This document shows, piece after piece, positions 15,510 to 24,446 of a stretch of 64,000 nucleotides of DNA. Source of the DNA: Amycolatopsis nigrescens CSC17Ta-90 (lineage in GTDB: Bacteria > Actinomycetota > Actinomycetes > Mycobacteriales > Pseudonocardiaceae); assembly GCF_000384315.1 (NCBI RefSeq), contig NZ_ARVW01000001.1, positions 2,427,746 through 2,491,745 on the forward strand, given 5' to 3'. The translations under genes and the position numbers were made by a program. How positions within the stretch are numbered: the first letter of the stretch is position 1; each line of letters begins with the position of its first letter. The notes beneath the pieces were generated by a model. That model saw only the letters and a list, made by a program, of their open reading frames with translations. It did no database searches and was not told the DNA's origin.

Positions 15510-16016
15510 TTACGTCAGGCGGGCGCGGAGGGCGGCGTCCTTGTCCAGCACGAGCTGTTCGAGGTCGGCCTGGAAGCGCGCCATCCGCCGCCGCAGCTCC
15601 TCGTCACCGGCGGCCAGCACGCGCACCGCCAGCAGGCCGGCGTTGCGGGCGCCACCGACGGAGACGGTGGCCACCGGCACCCCGGCGGGCATCTGCACGA
15701 TGGACAGCAGCGAGTCCATCCCGTCCAGGTACTTCAGCGGCACCGGCACGCCGATCACCGGCAGCACGGTCGCCGAGGCCACCATGCCGGGCAGGTGCGC
15801 CGCGCCGCCGGCGCCGGCGATGATCACCTTGAGCCCGCGCTCGGCGGCCGAGGCCGCGTAGTCGAGCATGCGCCGCGGGGTGCGGTGCGCCGAGTACACG
15901 CCGACCTCGTAGGGCACGTCGAACTCGGCCAACGCCTGCCCGGCGGCCTCCAGCACCGGCCAGTCCGAGTCGCTGCCCATGATCACACCCACCTGGGGCG
16001 CGGCCTGCTCACTCAC
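15510..16016 (-). CDS. purE: N5-carboxyaminoimidazole ribonucleotide mutase
   Basis: A 168-residue class I PurE, which moves the carboxyl group of N5-CAIR to give CAIR in purine synthesis. [14 protein letters not shown] (substrate phosphate loop), [10 protein letters not shown] with the catalytic His, and [13 protein letters not shown] are all present and intact. The GTG start at 16016 has an AGGAGAAG site. purK lies upstream on the same strand, as usual, but the two are separated by 81 bp holding a long hairpin. The gene ends 3 bp from the convergent acyl-CoA ligase stop. Confidence 0.97.
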   Translation of the reverse strand: MSEQAAPQVGVIMGSDSDWPVLEAAGQALAEFDVPYEVGVYSAHRTPRRMLDYAASAAERGLKVIIAGAGGAAHLPGMVASATVLPVIGVPVPLKYLDGMDSLLSIVQMPAGVPVATVSVGGARNAGLLAVRVLAAGDEELRRRMARFQADLEQLVLDKDAALRARLT

Positions 16017-16040
16017 TCGCTTCTCCTCACGTCTCCGGGG

Positions 16041-16095
16041 GGCAAATAGCCGGCTTTTTGCCCTTTGGCGACGGGCAAGAAGTCGGCTATTTGCC
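16041..16095. repeat. Long hairpin between purK and purE
   Basis: 23-base arms at 16041-16063 and 16073-16095 with two mismatches and a 9-base loop; the outer part of each arm is GGCAAATAG or its complement. It fills the gap between the co-directional purK and purE genes. It could be an intra-operon attenuator or partial terminator, or a dispersed palindrome. The same outer sequence recurs at 50825-50846. Confidence 0.7.
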
Positions 16096-16097
16096 GG

Positions 16098-17282
16098 TCA
16101 GTGGATTTCGTGGCCGTCTGGCCAGACGGCGTGGGAGAGCCAGTGCGCGGCCAGCCGGGCGCGAATGCGCAGCTCCGGCAGGTCGTCACCGAGCATGTTC
16201 ACGTGGCCGAGCTTGCGGCCCGGCCGCTCCCCCTTGCCGTACAGGTGCACGCGCGCGTCCGGGAATCGCGCGAACAGGTGGTGCAGCCGCTCGTCCGGGC
16301 CCATCTCCGGGGTTGACGGCGCGCCGAGCACGTTCGCCATCACACAGGCCGGGGCCAGCGAGTCGGTGGCGCCGAGCGGGTAGTCCAGCACCGCCCGCAG
16401 GTGCTGCTCGAACTGCGAGGTGCGGGCGCCGTCCATGGTCCAGTGCCCGGAGTTGTGCGGGCGCATCGCCAGCTCGTTGACCAGCAGCCCCCGCTCGGTC
16501 TCGAACAGCTCCACCGCAAGCACCCCGACCACGCCCAGCTCCGCGGCCACCCGCAGGGCGAGGTCCTGCGCCTCGTGCACCTGCGCCGCGGTCAGCCCCG
16601 GCGCCGGGGCGAGCACCTCGGTGTTGATCCCGCCGCTCTGCACGGTCTCCACCACCGGCCACGCGGCGCCCTGGCCGAACGGCGAGCGGGCGACCAGCGC
16701 GGACAGCTCGCGGCGCATTTCGACCTTGGTCTCCACCAGCAGCGGCGTGCCGGCGGCGAGCAGCTCCGGCACCGTGGCGCGGGCTTCCGCGTCGGAGTCC
16801 AGCATCCACACGCCACGGCCGTCGTAACCGCCGCGCGCCGCCTTGAGCACCACCGGCCAGCCGTGCTCGGCGCCGAACTTCAGCACATCGTCCACTTCGG
16901 ACACAGCCACGTAGGCAGGTCCGGGGAAACCCATGCCGGACAACGTCTTCCGCATCGCCAGCTTGTCCTGCGCGTACAGCAGCGCTTCCGGGCCGGGACG
17001 CACCGTGACGCCCTCGTAGGCCAACGTCAGCAGGTGCTCACCCGGCACGTGCTCGTGGTCGAAGGTGAGCACGTCGACCCCGGCCGCGAACGAGCGCAGC
17101 GCGTCCAGGTCGGTGTGGTGCCCGTACTCCACCTGCCCGGCGACCAGGCCGGCCGAGTCGTTTTCGTCCGCGGCGAGCACCCGCAGCGACTGGCCGAGCG
17201 AGATGGCGGCCTGGTGGGTCATCCTGGCGAGCTGGCCGCCGCCCACCATGCCGACGAGGGGAAGTCCGGTACGAGAATCCAT
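16098..17282 (-). CDS. purK: N5-carboxyaminoimidazole ribonucleotide synthase
   Basis: A 394-residue ATP-grasp enzyme that makes N5-CAIR from AIR, bicarbonate and ATP, the step before PurE. Evidence: GMVGGGQLARMTHQAA at the N-terminus, TFDHEHVPGEHL, the ATP-grasp strand PVVLKAARGGYDGRGVW, FELFETERGLLVNELAMRPH-type metal-binding region (VELFETERGLLVNELAMRPH here) and NSGHWTMDGARTSQFEQHLR. Length is normal for actinobacteria. It precedes purE on the same strand. ATG at 17282 is the natural start. Only 7 bp separate it from the mannosyltransferase stop upstream, so it may be read with that gene. Confidence 0.97.
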   Translation of the reverse strand: MDSRTGLPLVGMVGGGQLARMTHQAAISLGQSLRVLAADENDSAGLVAGQVEYGHHTDLDALRSFAAGVDVLTFDHEHVPGEHLLTLAYEGVTVRPGPEALLYAQDKLAMRKTLSGMGFPGPAYVAVSEVDDVLKFGAEHGWPVVLKAARGGYDGRGVWMLDSDAEARATVPELLAAGTPLLVETKVEMRRELSALVARSPFGQGAAWPVVETVQSGGINTEVLAPAPGLTAAQVHEAQDLALRVAAELGVVGVLAVELFETERGLLVNELAMRPHNSGHWTMDGARTSQFEQHLRAVLDYPLGATDSLAPACVMANVLGAPSTPEMGPDERLHHLFARFPDARVHLYGKGERPGRKLGHVNMLGDDLPELRIRARLAAHWLSHAVWPDGHEIH

Positions 17283-17289
17283 AGCGCGT

Positions 17290-18465
17290 TCAGACTAGCT
17301 TGGCGCGTTTTCGCAGCTCCAGGGCGGCCACGGCGAGCAGGCCGAACGCGGCGGCGAGCACGTAGCCGTTGCCGAGCACGCCGAACCCGAGCCCCCAGCC
17401 GAACTCGGTCTCCCCGCCGTTGGGCACGAACATGATGAACGCGCTGCCGAAGAACGCGGTGACCGCGAGCGCGGCCCAGTAGCGGCCCTTCGCGGCAAGC
17501 AGCACGATCAGCGGCACCGCCCACACCCAGTGATGCGTCCAGGAGACCGGGGAGATCAGCAGCGCGAGGAACCCGGACACCAGCACCGCCGCCAGCGCCT
17601 CGCCCCGCGCGTGCAGCCGCCGCACCAGCCAGATCGACGGCACCGCCAGCACCGCGCCGATCGCCAGCGCCACCGGCAACGACCACGGCGCCAGTTCGGT
17701 GGCGCGGTTGAGCAGGCCGTTCAACGACTGGTTGAAGATCCAGTGCACCGAGCCGACCCGGTCCGGATCGGTGGCGGCCTCGGTCCAGTAGCGGATCGCG
17801 TCGCGCGGCATCACCGCGAACATCACGCCCTGCAGCACGGCGAAGGTGCCCAGCGCGCGGGCCGCGTCCGCCCGGCGGCCGATCAGGAACAGGTGCACCA
17901 CGAAGATCAACGGCGTCAGCTTCACCGCCGCCGCCACCCCCACCAGCACCCCTCCCCAGCGGGAACCGCGAGCCCCGACCACCAGCAGGTCCAGCAGCAG
18001 CGCGGCGAGCAGCAGCAGGTTGACCTGGCCGAGGAAGATCGTCTTCCAGACCGGCTCCAGGCCCAGCGCGAGCACGGTCAGCCCGGCCACCACCGGCCAG
18101 CGCCGCCACGAGGCCGGTGCGGGTCGCAGGCCGAGCCGGACCACCACGGCCAGCGACAGCACCGAGCCCGCCGCGAGCACACCCCAGGTCAGCCCGGACG
18201 GCAACGCGGTCAGCGGCACGAACAGCAGCGCGGCGGCCGGCGGGTAGGTGAACGGCAGCGCCACCCAGGACGGCAGCGTGCTCAGCCGCTCCGGGTCGTA
18301 CAGCGGATCGCCGTGCAGGAAGGTCAGCGCCCCGGCCCGGTACACCGCGCTGTCCGCGCCGAGCTGCCAGCCGACCAGCCAGACGAACACCCCGAACAGC
18401 AGCGCGCCGCCGACCAGCAGAACGACCGGCAACAGGCCGGCGTTAACCCGTGGTCGCGTCAACAT
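17290..18465 (-). CDS. GT87-type (DUF2029) polyprenyl-phosphomannose-dependent mannosyltransferase
   Basis: A 391-residue polytopic membrane protein with about ten hydrophobic segments. It has the DUF2029/GT87 pattern: QLGADSAVYRAG after helix 1 (the catalytic Asp lies in such an external loop), DPLYDPERL, FTYPPAAALLFVPL, EPVWKTIFLGQVNLLL, GVAAAVKLTPLIF and SPVSWTHHWVWAVP. The family includes PimE and other alpha-1,2-mannosyltransferases acting on lipid-linked glycans on the outer side of the membrane. It overlaps its upstream paralogue by 23 bp, so the two are translationally coupled duplicates. Confidence 0.85.
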   Translation of the reverse strand: MLTRPRVNAGLLPVVLLVGGALLFGVFVWLVGWQLGADSAVYRAGALTFLHGDPLYDPERLSTLPSWVALPFTYPPAAALLFVPLTALPSGLTWGVLAAGSVLSLAVVVRLGLRPAPASWRRWPVVAGLTVLALGLEPVWKTIFLGQVNLLLLAALLLDLLVVGARGSRWGGVLVGVAAAVKLTPLIFVVHLFLIGRRADAARALGTFAVLQGVMFAVMPRDAIRYWTEAATDPDRVGSVHWIFNQSLNGLLNRATELAPWSLPVALAIGAVLAVPSIWLVRRLHARGEALAAVLVSGFLALLISPVSWTHHWVWAVPLIVLLAAKGRYWAALAVTAFFGSAFIMFVPNGGETEFGWGLGFGVLGNGYVLAAAFGLLAVAALELRKRAKLV

Positions 18466-19801
18466 GCTCGGCCGGTGGATTGGCTCGGGCGGCCCGGCGG
18501 CGAAGCAGCCAGCGGGTCACCAGCACCGCGGCGAGCACCAGTGGCATCAGGATGTAGGAACTGCCCAGCACGAACTCCCAGACCGCCCAGTGCAGCTCGA
18601 TGCTCCGACCGTTGGGCAGCGCGAGCAGCACGCAGCTGACGAACACCGCGATCACCGCCGTCGCGCCGAGCCAGCGTTTCCACGCGGTGGCCGGGGTGGT
18701 CTTGGGCAGCCGCGAGACCAGCAGCACGATCAGCGGCACCGCCCACACCCAGTGGTGCGACCAGGAAACCGGCGAGACCAGCAGGATCCAGAACGCGGTC
18801 ACCAGCAGCGCGGCCAGCGCCTGCCCCCGGCGGTGGAACTTCAGCATCAGCCAGAGCGCCGGGATGGCGAGCACCGCGCCGAGCCCGTACGCCGCGGTGC
18901 CTGCCCACGGCGCCAGGTCGGTGAGCCGGTTCATCAGCCCGTTCAGCGACTGGTTCCCGGCCCAGTGCAGCGGCCCGATCCGGCCGGTGTCCGGCAGCGT
19001 GAAGGTCCAGTAGCGGAACGCGTCGTGCGGGATGATCAGGAACATCAGTCCCTGCAACCCGGCGAAGGTGCCCAGCGCGCGGAACGCCTCCTTCCGCCTG
19101 CCGGTGACGAACAGGTGGCCGATGAACACCAGCGGCGTCAGCTTCACCGCCGCCGCCACGCCCACCAGCACCCCTCCCCAGCGGGAACCGCGCGCGCTGA
19201 TCACCAGCACGTCCAGCACCACCAGCGCCATCAGGATCAGGTTGATCTGGCCGAGGAAGATGGTCCGCCACACCGGTTCCAGGCCCAGCAGGACCAGCGA
19301 GAACACCAGCGTCGAGCGGGCGGGCGACGCCCACCAGCGCGGGCCGTCCTCGGTCGGCGCCGGCAGCGAGCCGATCGCGATCCGGATCACCAGCGCCATC
19401 GCCAGCACGGACACCGCGGTCAGCACGCCCCAGGCGACCTGGATCGGCATCAGCGCCAGCGGCGTGAACATCAGCGCGGCGGTCGGCGGGTAGGTGAACG
19501 GCAGCAACGCCCACCACGGCTCGGTGCCCAGGGTGTTGCTGTCGTAGAGCGGGTCGCCCTGCAGCAGGGTCAGCGCGCCGGCCCGGTACACCGCGCTGTC
19601 CACCCCGAGCCGCCAGTCGACCAGCCAACCGATGACGCCGAACACCACGGCGAGCAACGGCACCAGCGACAGCAGCAGCACCGATCGCGGCCGGACGGAC
19701 AGCCTGACCAGCGAAGTGCGCAGCGCCAGGCGTGGTGTCACGTCGCGCGTACGGGACTCGCCGTCGGCGGCTGGCTCGGCGGCGGGCGCGGGCTGAATCA
19801 C
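18443..19801 (-). CDS. GT87-type (DUF2029) mannosyltransferase, paralogue
   Basis: A 452-residue paralogue of the downstream gene with a longer cytoplasmic N-terminus (about 45 residues, Ala/Glu/Arg-rich). The same signatures occur in the same order: RLGVDSAVYRAG, DPLYDSNTL, FTYPPTAALMFTPL, EPVWRTIFLGQINLIL, GVAAAVKLTPLVF and SPVSWSHHWVWAVP. GTG at 19801 is the likely start, but GTG codons nearby make it uncertain by a few residues. It is probably membrane-bound and uses polyprenyl-phosphomannose. Tandem duplication with strong motif conservation implies two related transfer steps or acceptors. Confidence 0.85.
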   Translation of the reverse strand: MIQPAPAAEPAADGESRTRDVTPRLALRTSLVRLSVRPRSVLLLSLVPLLAVVFGVIGWLVDWRLGVDSAVYRAGALTLLQGDPLYDSNTLGTEPWWALLPFTYPPTAALMFTPLALMPIQVAWGVLTAVSVLAMALVIRIAIGSLPAPTEDGPRWWASPARSTLVFSLVLLGLEPVWRTIFLGQINLILMALVVLDVLVISARGSRWGGVLVGVAAAVKLTPLVFIGHLFVTGRRKEAFRALGTFAGLQGLMFLIIPHDAFRYWTFTLPDTGRIGPLHWAGNQSLNGLMNRLTDLAPWAGTAAYGLGAVLAIPALWLMLKFHRRGQALAALLVTAFWILLVSPVSWSHHWVWAVPLIVLLVSRLPKTTPATAWKRWLGATAVIAVFVSCVLLALPNGRSIELHWAVWEFVLGSSYILMPLVLAAVLVTRWLLRRRAARANPPAEHVDATTG

Positions 19802-19859
19802 CCCATCAGGAAATCACGAACCCGCCGCACCCGGCCGCACAGCCCCCACCGGCGCGCGA

Positions 19860-20699
19860 TCACGCCCGCCCGAGGCGTCCCAGCAGCTCACACGCGGCAT
19901 CGTGGTCGTCCGGCAGCCGGATCACCCTGATCCGCGGCTGGCCGACCTCGTGCAGCTGGGCGTCCACCGAAAGCCGGTCGTTCAGCTCGCGCCGCAGCAG
20001 CACCGCGTTGGCCGCGATCCCGCCGTCCCTCGGCACCAGCGCGGCCACCGCGGAAGGCCCGATCGACGCCACGCTCTCGCCACTGTCGAACACCGCACGC
20101 AGCGCGTCCGCGGCCAGGATCATGCTGGTCAGCCGTGGCCAGCCACCGACCTTGGACAGGTCCATCGAGACCACCAGCAGGGTGTGCTCGTCCGACGGCC
20201 GTCCTCCGTGCCGCCGCGCGCGGCGGTACAGCTCGCCGAGCCTAGTGCGCAGGTACGCGACGGTCGGCAGGCCGGTCAGCGGATCGGTGACCTCGATGGT
20301 GGACAGCTGGTCCATCGCCACGTCGGCCCAGGCCACCGCGGTCACCCGGAGCAGCCGGGACGGCGTGGCGTCCACGTCCGGCGCGACGAAACCGTCCACC
20401 GCTTCCGGGTCGGCCAGCACCGCGTGCAGTGCCGCGAGGTCGGTCAGCGTCTCGGCGAGCCCGGCACCGGCCGCGGCCCGCGCCCTCGCCAGGCCGGCCA
20501 GCGCGGTCTCCGGTCCGCCGTCGGAAAGCACCGCGACGCAGACCAGATCCACCTCGGGCAGCGCCCAGTCACTGGGGAACCGCCATCCCGAGGCCAGGCT
20601 GGCGGCTCGCCAGCGCGCCCGCAAGGCGCGCAGCCGGCCGTCCCGATCGACCCATGACGAGCTACCCCTGGACGGCGCACCGGTGGCCGGCACATCCAC
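19860..20699 (-). CDS. Degenerate GGDEF-like protein
   Basis: About 279 residues. The C-terminal half opens with TDPLTGLPTVAYLRTRLGEL, typical for the start of GGDEF (diguanylate cyclase) domains, but the catalytic GGDEF loop is missing: the equivalent region reads ESVASIGPSAVAALVPRDG. It is therefore unlikely to make cyclic-di-GMP and may bind a ligand or partner. The N-terminal part (RWRAASLASGWRFPSDWALP, then LARARAAAGAGLAE) looks like a helical sensor. GTG at 20699 with GGAAAGG upstream is preferred; an ATG at 20819 is open, but the extra codons look non-coding. It is divergent from the sigma-factor gene. Confidence 0.65.
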   Translation of the reverse strand: MDVPATGAPSRGSSSWVDRDGRLRALRARWRAASLASGWRFPSDWALPEVDLVCVAVLSDGGPETALAGLARARAAAGAGLAETLTDLAALHAVLADPEAVDGFVAPDVDATPSRLLRVTAVAWADVAMDQLSTIEVTDPLTGLPTVAYLRTRLGELYRRARRHGGRPSDEHTLLVVSMDLSKVGGWPRLTSMILAADALRAVFDSGESVASIGPSAVAALVPRDGGIAANAVLLRRELNDRLSVDAQLHEVGQPRIRVIRLPDDHDAACELLGRLGRA

Positions 20700-20851
20700 T
20701 CCGCAACCGTCCTTTCCGTTCGGTCGGCGTTTGATCACTTTCGAGGTAGGGACGCCATACCTCCGTCCGCGTGACGTGAGGTTGGGAAGGAGGTTTTCCC
20801 AGGAGGCGGGTGAACCCATTGCGCTCTCCGGGTAAACGGGAGGCCCACAAG

Positions 20852-20877
20852 GTGACGTTGCTCGCTGTGTCCGTCAC
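20852..20877. promoter_or_regulatory. Spaced inverted repeat upstream of the sigma-factor gene
   Basis: GTGACG (20852-20857) and CGTCAC (20872-20877) form a 6-bp dyad with 14-base spacing, about 80 bp before the sigma-factor start in a divergent intergenic region. It could be an operator or part of an autoregulated ECF promoter. Evidence is limited to the symmetry. Confidence 0.3.
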
Positions 20878-20955
20878 ACTGTTCCTCGCGCTACGTCAGG
20901 GTAGGTGTCGGGGAAGGGAGACCCCCGCCGCTTTCCCAGTAAACCGAGGAGACCC

Positions 20956-23175
20956 GTGTCCACCGTTCCCGCCGATCTCAGTGGCAAGAGTGACGCCGAG
21001 CTGATCAGCTCGGTGCGCGCCGGAACGATCGCCGCCTACGGCACGCTTTACGAACGTCACGTCAACTCGGCTTACAACCTGGCCAGGCAGCTGGCGAAGT
21101 CACAAGCCGAAGCGGACGACCTCGTTTCCGAGGCTTTCGCCAAAGTATTAGACACTCTGCGTGGTGGTAAGGGCCCAGATTCAGCCTTTCGGGCGTATTT
21201 GCTGACGGCCTTGCGCCACACCGCGTATGACAAGACGCGTAAAGACCGCAAGATCGATTTGAACGAAGACATGGCCATGGTCGGCGGAACCGCCGGCGAA
21301 GCGCTCACCGTACCGTTCTCCGACACCGCGGTCGCCGGTCTCGAGCGCACCATGGCCGCGAAGGCGTTCGCCCGGCTGCCCGAGCGGTGGCAGGCGGTGC
21401 TCTGGCACACCGAGATCGAGCGGCAGACCCCGGCCGAGGTCGCTCCGCTGCTCGGGTTGACCGCGAACGGTGTCTCCGCGTTGGCTTATCGGGCGCGTGA
21501 GGGTCTCCGGCAGGCTTATCTTCAGGTGCATCTCGCGGAGACCTCCGCCGAACGCTGCCGTGCCGCCGCCGAGCGGCTGGGCGCGTGGACGAGGGACGGG
21601 CTGTCCAAACGGGAACGCGCGCAGGTGGAGACCCACCTCGACGAATGCGACCGCTGCCGGGCACTGGCCGCCGAACTGGCCGACGTCAACGGCGCACTCC
21701 GGGCGATCATCGGCCCGATGGTGCTCGGCGGCGCGGTACTCGGCTACCTGGCCACCGCCGGTGCCGCCAAGGCCGGCGCGGTCACCGTCGCGGCCGCTGG
21801 TGCCGCAGCGGGCACCTCGGGTGGGGCCGCCGCCGGTGCGGCCGCCGCCGGGCCGCGCCAGTTCCTCACCGTCGGCGTCTCCGGGGTCGCGATGGCCGCC
21901 GCGATCGCGGTCGGCCTCGCCGCCGGTGGCGGTGACCAGGAGATCCCGGCCGCGGCCGTCCAGCCGCCCCCTCCCGCAGCGGCACCACCCGCACAACCGC
22001 CACCACCGGCCCCACCGGCCCCGGTCGTCCCACCCGCGCCTCCGCCACCGCCACCGCCGGCGGTGAACCCGCCGCCCCCGCAGGTCCCCCCGCCGGCCGA
22101 AACGCCGACCCCGGCGCCACCGGCACCACCGGCACCACCGACCACCACACCGCCGAGCCCGGCGCCGCCGAAGATGACCGCGGTGGCGCCACCGGAGGGC
22201 ATCGAGCTGCAGCCCGGCGGCAGCCCGGTCGACCTGCCGATCACCGTCCGCAACGAGGGCGGCAGCAAGTCGGAGCCGGTGGTGGTCACCCTCGACCTGC
22301 CGAACGGCGTGCACGCGGTGAACGCCGGTGGCGGCGGCGGTGCGCCGCAGGGCTTCGCGGCCCAGGCAGCCAACGAGCCGATCCGGGTGAACTGCCCGGC
22401 CGGCGACGGCACCGTGAGCTGTGCGACCGACACCGGCCTGGAACCCGGCCAGACCGCCGTGCTGACCTACCGGCTACGGGCCGACAACACGGCCGAGCCG
22501 GGCGTGGTCCGCGGCTCGGTCGCCTCGGGCAGCCTGGTCAAGGTCTCGATCTCGGTGAACGTCGCGGTCCGCGAAGCCCCGGACGAGCTGGGCCTGCACG
22601 TCAGCACGCTGTGGAGCACCGCGATCCCGTGGGACCGCAACGCCTGGGTCAGCGTGGACATGAGCAACCGCGGGCCGAACACCAAACCGGTCGAGCTCAC
22701 CCTGAACCGGCAGGCCGAGCTGATCCTCGGCGGCTGGCGGGCCAGCTGCGACCTCGGCGCCGGCAGCACCACCTGCGTCAGCAACGAGGCGCTGGAACCC
22801 GGCGAGCACCTGCGGCTGTGGCTGAAGCTGAAGCAGCGCCCGGAGCGCAATGCCGGGGTCACCGCGACCGCCACCCTCGGCTCGGCGACCGAGTCGCGCA
22901 CGGTGTACTTCGACTGCTGGTGGGCCTGCGACGACGACCCGGAGCCGACCGTCACGCGGACCCCTGGACCGGGCAAGCCCACGCTCACCCCGCCGGCCAC
23001 CTCGACGAAGCCGACCACGCCGACCGTGCCGAAGACGCCGTCCAGCACCCCGGGCAAGCCGCCCCGGCCGACCCACGACGGCGAACCGGGCCAGGTACCG
23101 CCCGCCGACCGGACCACCACCCCGCCGGTGACCACGACGACCACTTCACGGGGCTGGCTGCTGCCCTGGCTCTGA
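20956..23175 (+). CDS. ECF sigma factor fused to anti-sigma-like zinc finger, membrane segment and extracellular region
   Basis: A 739-residue protein. Region 2 of an ECF sigma factor is at about 14-85 (TLYERHVNSAYNLARQLAKS, ADDLVSEAFAKVL), region 4 at about 135-190 (FARLPERWQAVLWHTEIERQ, then LGLTANGVSALAYRAREGLR). Next comes a ZAS-like finger, His227-x3-Cys231-x2-Cys234 in THLDECDRCRALA, then Ala/Gly-rich hydrophobic stretches (about 251-330) that should cross the membrane. A long Pro-rich linker (about 335-410) leads to two DUF11-like beta modules and a Thr/Pro tail. The sigma factor and its inhibitor domain are thus one chain, resembling ECF52/ECF53-type fusions in actinobacteria. The GTG start has GAGGAG upstream. 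No separate anti-sigma gene is adjacent. Confidence 0.85.
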   Translation: MSTVPADLSGKSDAELISSVRAGTIAAYGTLYERHVNSAYNLARQLAKSQAEADDLVSEAFAKVLDTLRGGKGPDSAFRAYLLTALRHTAYDKTRKDRKIDLNEDMAMVGGTAGEALTVPFSDTAVAGLERTMAAKAFARLPERWQAVLWHTEIERQTPAEVAPLLGLTANGVSALAYRAREGLRQAYLQVHLAETSAERCRAAAERLGAWTRDGLSKRERAQVETHLDECDRCRALAAELADVNGALRAIIGPMVLGGAVLGYLATAGAAKAGAVTVAAAGAAAGTSGGAAAGAAAAGPRQFLTVGVSGVAMAAAIAVGLAAGGGDQEIPAAAVQPPPPAAAPPAQPPPPAPPAPVVPPAPPPPPPPAVNPPPPQVPPPAETPTPAPPAPPAPPTTTPPSPAPPKMTAVAPPEGIELQPGGSPVDLPITVRNEGGSKSEPVVVTLDLPNGVHAVNAGGGGGAPQGFAAQAANEPIRVNCPAGDGTVSCATDTGLEPGQTAVLTYRLRADNTAEPGVVRGSVASGSLVKVSISVNVAVREAPDELGLHVSTLWSTAIPWDRNAWVSVDMSNRGPNTKPVELTLNRQAELILGGWRASCDLGAGSTTCVSNEALEPGEHLRLWLKLKQRPERNAGVTATATLGSATESRTVYFDCWWACDDDPEPTVTRTPGPGKPTLTPPATSTKPTTPTVPKTPSSTPGKPPRPTHDGEPGQVPPADRTTTPPVTTTTTSRGWLLPWL

Positions 23176-23200
23176 CCCGGCTCGGGTAGCGTCCGCCGGT

Positions 23201-23749
23201 ATGCCGGTCACGGACAAGATGCTCAGGCTGCTGCCGAGGCGGCTGAAGGCGCTCCTGATCACCCACCACGAACTGCTCCGGTTCGCGGTGGTCGGCGGCC
23301 TTGCCTTCGTGGTCACCAACGTGGTCGGCTACGCGCTCAAGCTCACCGTGCTCTCCCGCCAGCCGCTGACCGCGCTGGGCATCGCGGTGCTGGTGGCGAC
23401 CATCTTCTCCTACGTGCTTTCCCGGGAGTGGTCGTTCCGCACCAGGGGCGGCCGCCAGCGCCGGCACGAAGCGGCGCTGTTCTTCCTGATCAGCGCGATC
23501 GCGGTGGGCCTGAACCTGGTGCCGCTGGCGATTTCGCGCTACGTGCTGCAACTGCACGTGCCGGAGGTCGGCCTGCTCACCCAGGAGATCGCGGACTATG
23601 TGAGCAGTTTCATCCTGGGTACTTTGCTGGGCACCGTGTTCCGCTGGTGGGGGTTCCGCAAGTGGGTCTTCCCGCAAGCCGATGTTCGCACGCCACGCGG
23701 CCGGCGTCGGGCGGGGACCGACGCACTGCCCGAGGATCGCGCCGCCTGA
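23201..23749 (+). CDS. GtrA family membrane protein
   Basis: A 182-residue protein with four membrane helices: LRFAVVGGLAFVVTNVVGYA, then LGIAVLVATIFSYVLSREWS, FFLISAIAVGLNLVPLAI, and FILGTLLGTVFRWWGFRKWV. The FxxVGG first helix and the N-REWSF/WxFRKWVF motifs are the GtrA signature. GtrA-type proteins are thought to flip or present polyprenyl-phosphate sugars for glycosylation of envelope polymers. It sits 25 bp after the sigma-factor gene and upstream of a second GtrA gene, and matches the position of Rv3277 in the conserved mycobacterial order. Confidence 0.9.
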   Translation: MPVTDKMLRLLPRRLKALLITHHELLRFAVVGGLAFVVTNVVGYALKLTVLSRQPLTALGIAVLVATIFSYVLSREWSFRTRGGRQRRHEAALFFLISAIAVGLNLVPLAISRYVLQLHVPEVGLLTQEIADYVSSFILGTLLGTVFRWWGFRKWVFPQADVRTPRGRRRAGTDALPEDRAA

Positions 23750-23886
23750 CACTTTCCGGACTACTTCAGCGAAAACAGGACAAAGAGCTCGTTTTGTTAA
23801 GGCTGATTGCTCTGTTCGTCTACTGAATCAAGAGGTTGAAGGCGGCCTCGCCCCGGCACCCGGAACGGCTACGTAGAATCGACCGC

Positions 23887-24441
23887 GTGACGATTGTCGA
23901 ATCCATGTTGTCGCATGCGCCGGAACGGCTGCGCTCGGTGCTGCTCAAGCACCGTGAGCTGCTGAAGTTCGCGATTGTCGGCGGCACCACTTTCGTGGTC
24001 GACAATGGCGTCTGGTACCTGCTGAAGCTGACCGTGCTGTCGGAGAAACCGACCACGGCGAAGGCCATCGCGATCGTGGTGGCCAGCGTGGTCTCCTACA
24101 TCCTCAACCGCGAGTGGTCGTTCAACACCCGCGGCGGCCGCGAGCGCCACCACGAGGCCGCGCTGTTCTTCCTGGTCAGCGGGGCGGCGGTGGTGGTCAA
24201 CCTGATCCCGTTGTACGCGTCGCGATACATGCTGCACCTGGAGGTGCCGCATGTGTCCAGGCTGGTGCAGGAGGTCGCCGACTTCACCAGCGGGTCGATC
24301 ATCGGCGTGCTGGCCGCGATGGTGTTCCGGTTCTGGGGCATGAAGAAGTGGGTCTTCCCGGACGAGCTGGGGCAGCGCCGCCGCACCATCGATCCGGACG
24401 AGGACGGCGAGGCGGAGATCCAGCCGCTGAAGCGCGGCTAA
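23887..24441 (+). CDS. GtrA family membrane protein, paralogue
   Basis: A 184-residue paralogue of the previous gene, starting at GTG 23887. The same layout of four helices recurs (LKFAIVGGTTFVVDNGVWYL, then SYILNREWSFNTRGG, VVVNLIPLYASRYM, and FRFWGMKKWVFPDE), followed by a charged acidic C-terminal tail. The shared NREWSF-TRGGR and HEAALFFL text shows a recent duplication. The 137-bp gap between the two genes is more AT-rich and may contain a separate promoter. It likely serves sugar-lipid transport across the membrane along with the nearby GT87 mannosyltransferases. Confidence 0.9.
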   Translation: MTIVESMLSHAPERLRSVLLKHRELLKFAIVGGTTFVVDNGVWYLLKLTVLSEKPTTAKAIAIVVASVVSYILNREWSFNTRGGRERHHEAALFFLVSGAAVVVNLIPLYASRYMLHLEVPHVSRLVQEVADFTSGSIIGVLAAMVFRFWGMKKWVFPDELGQRRRTIDPDEDGEAEIQPLKRG

Positions 24442-24446
24442 AGTAC

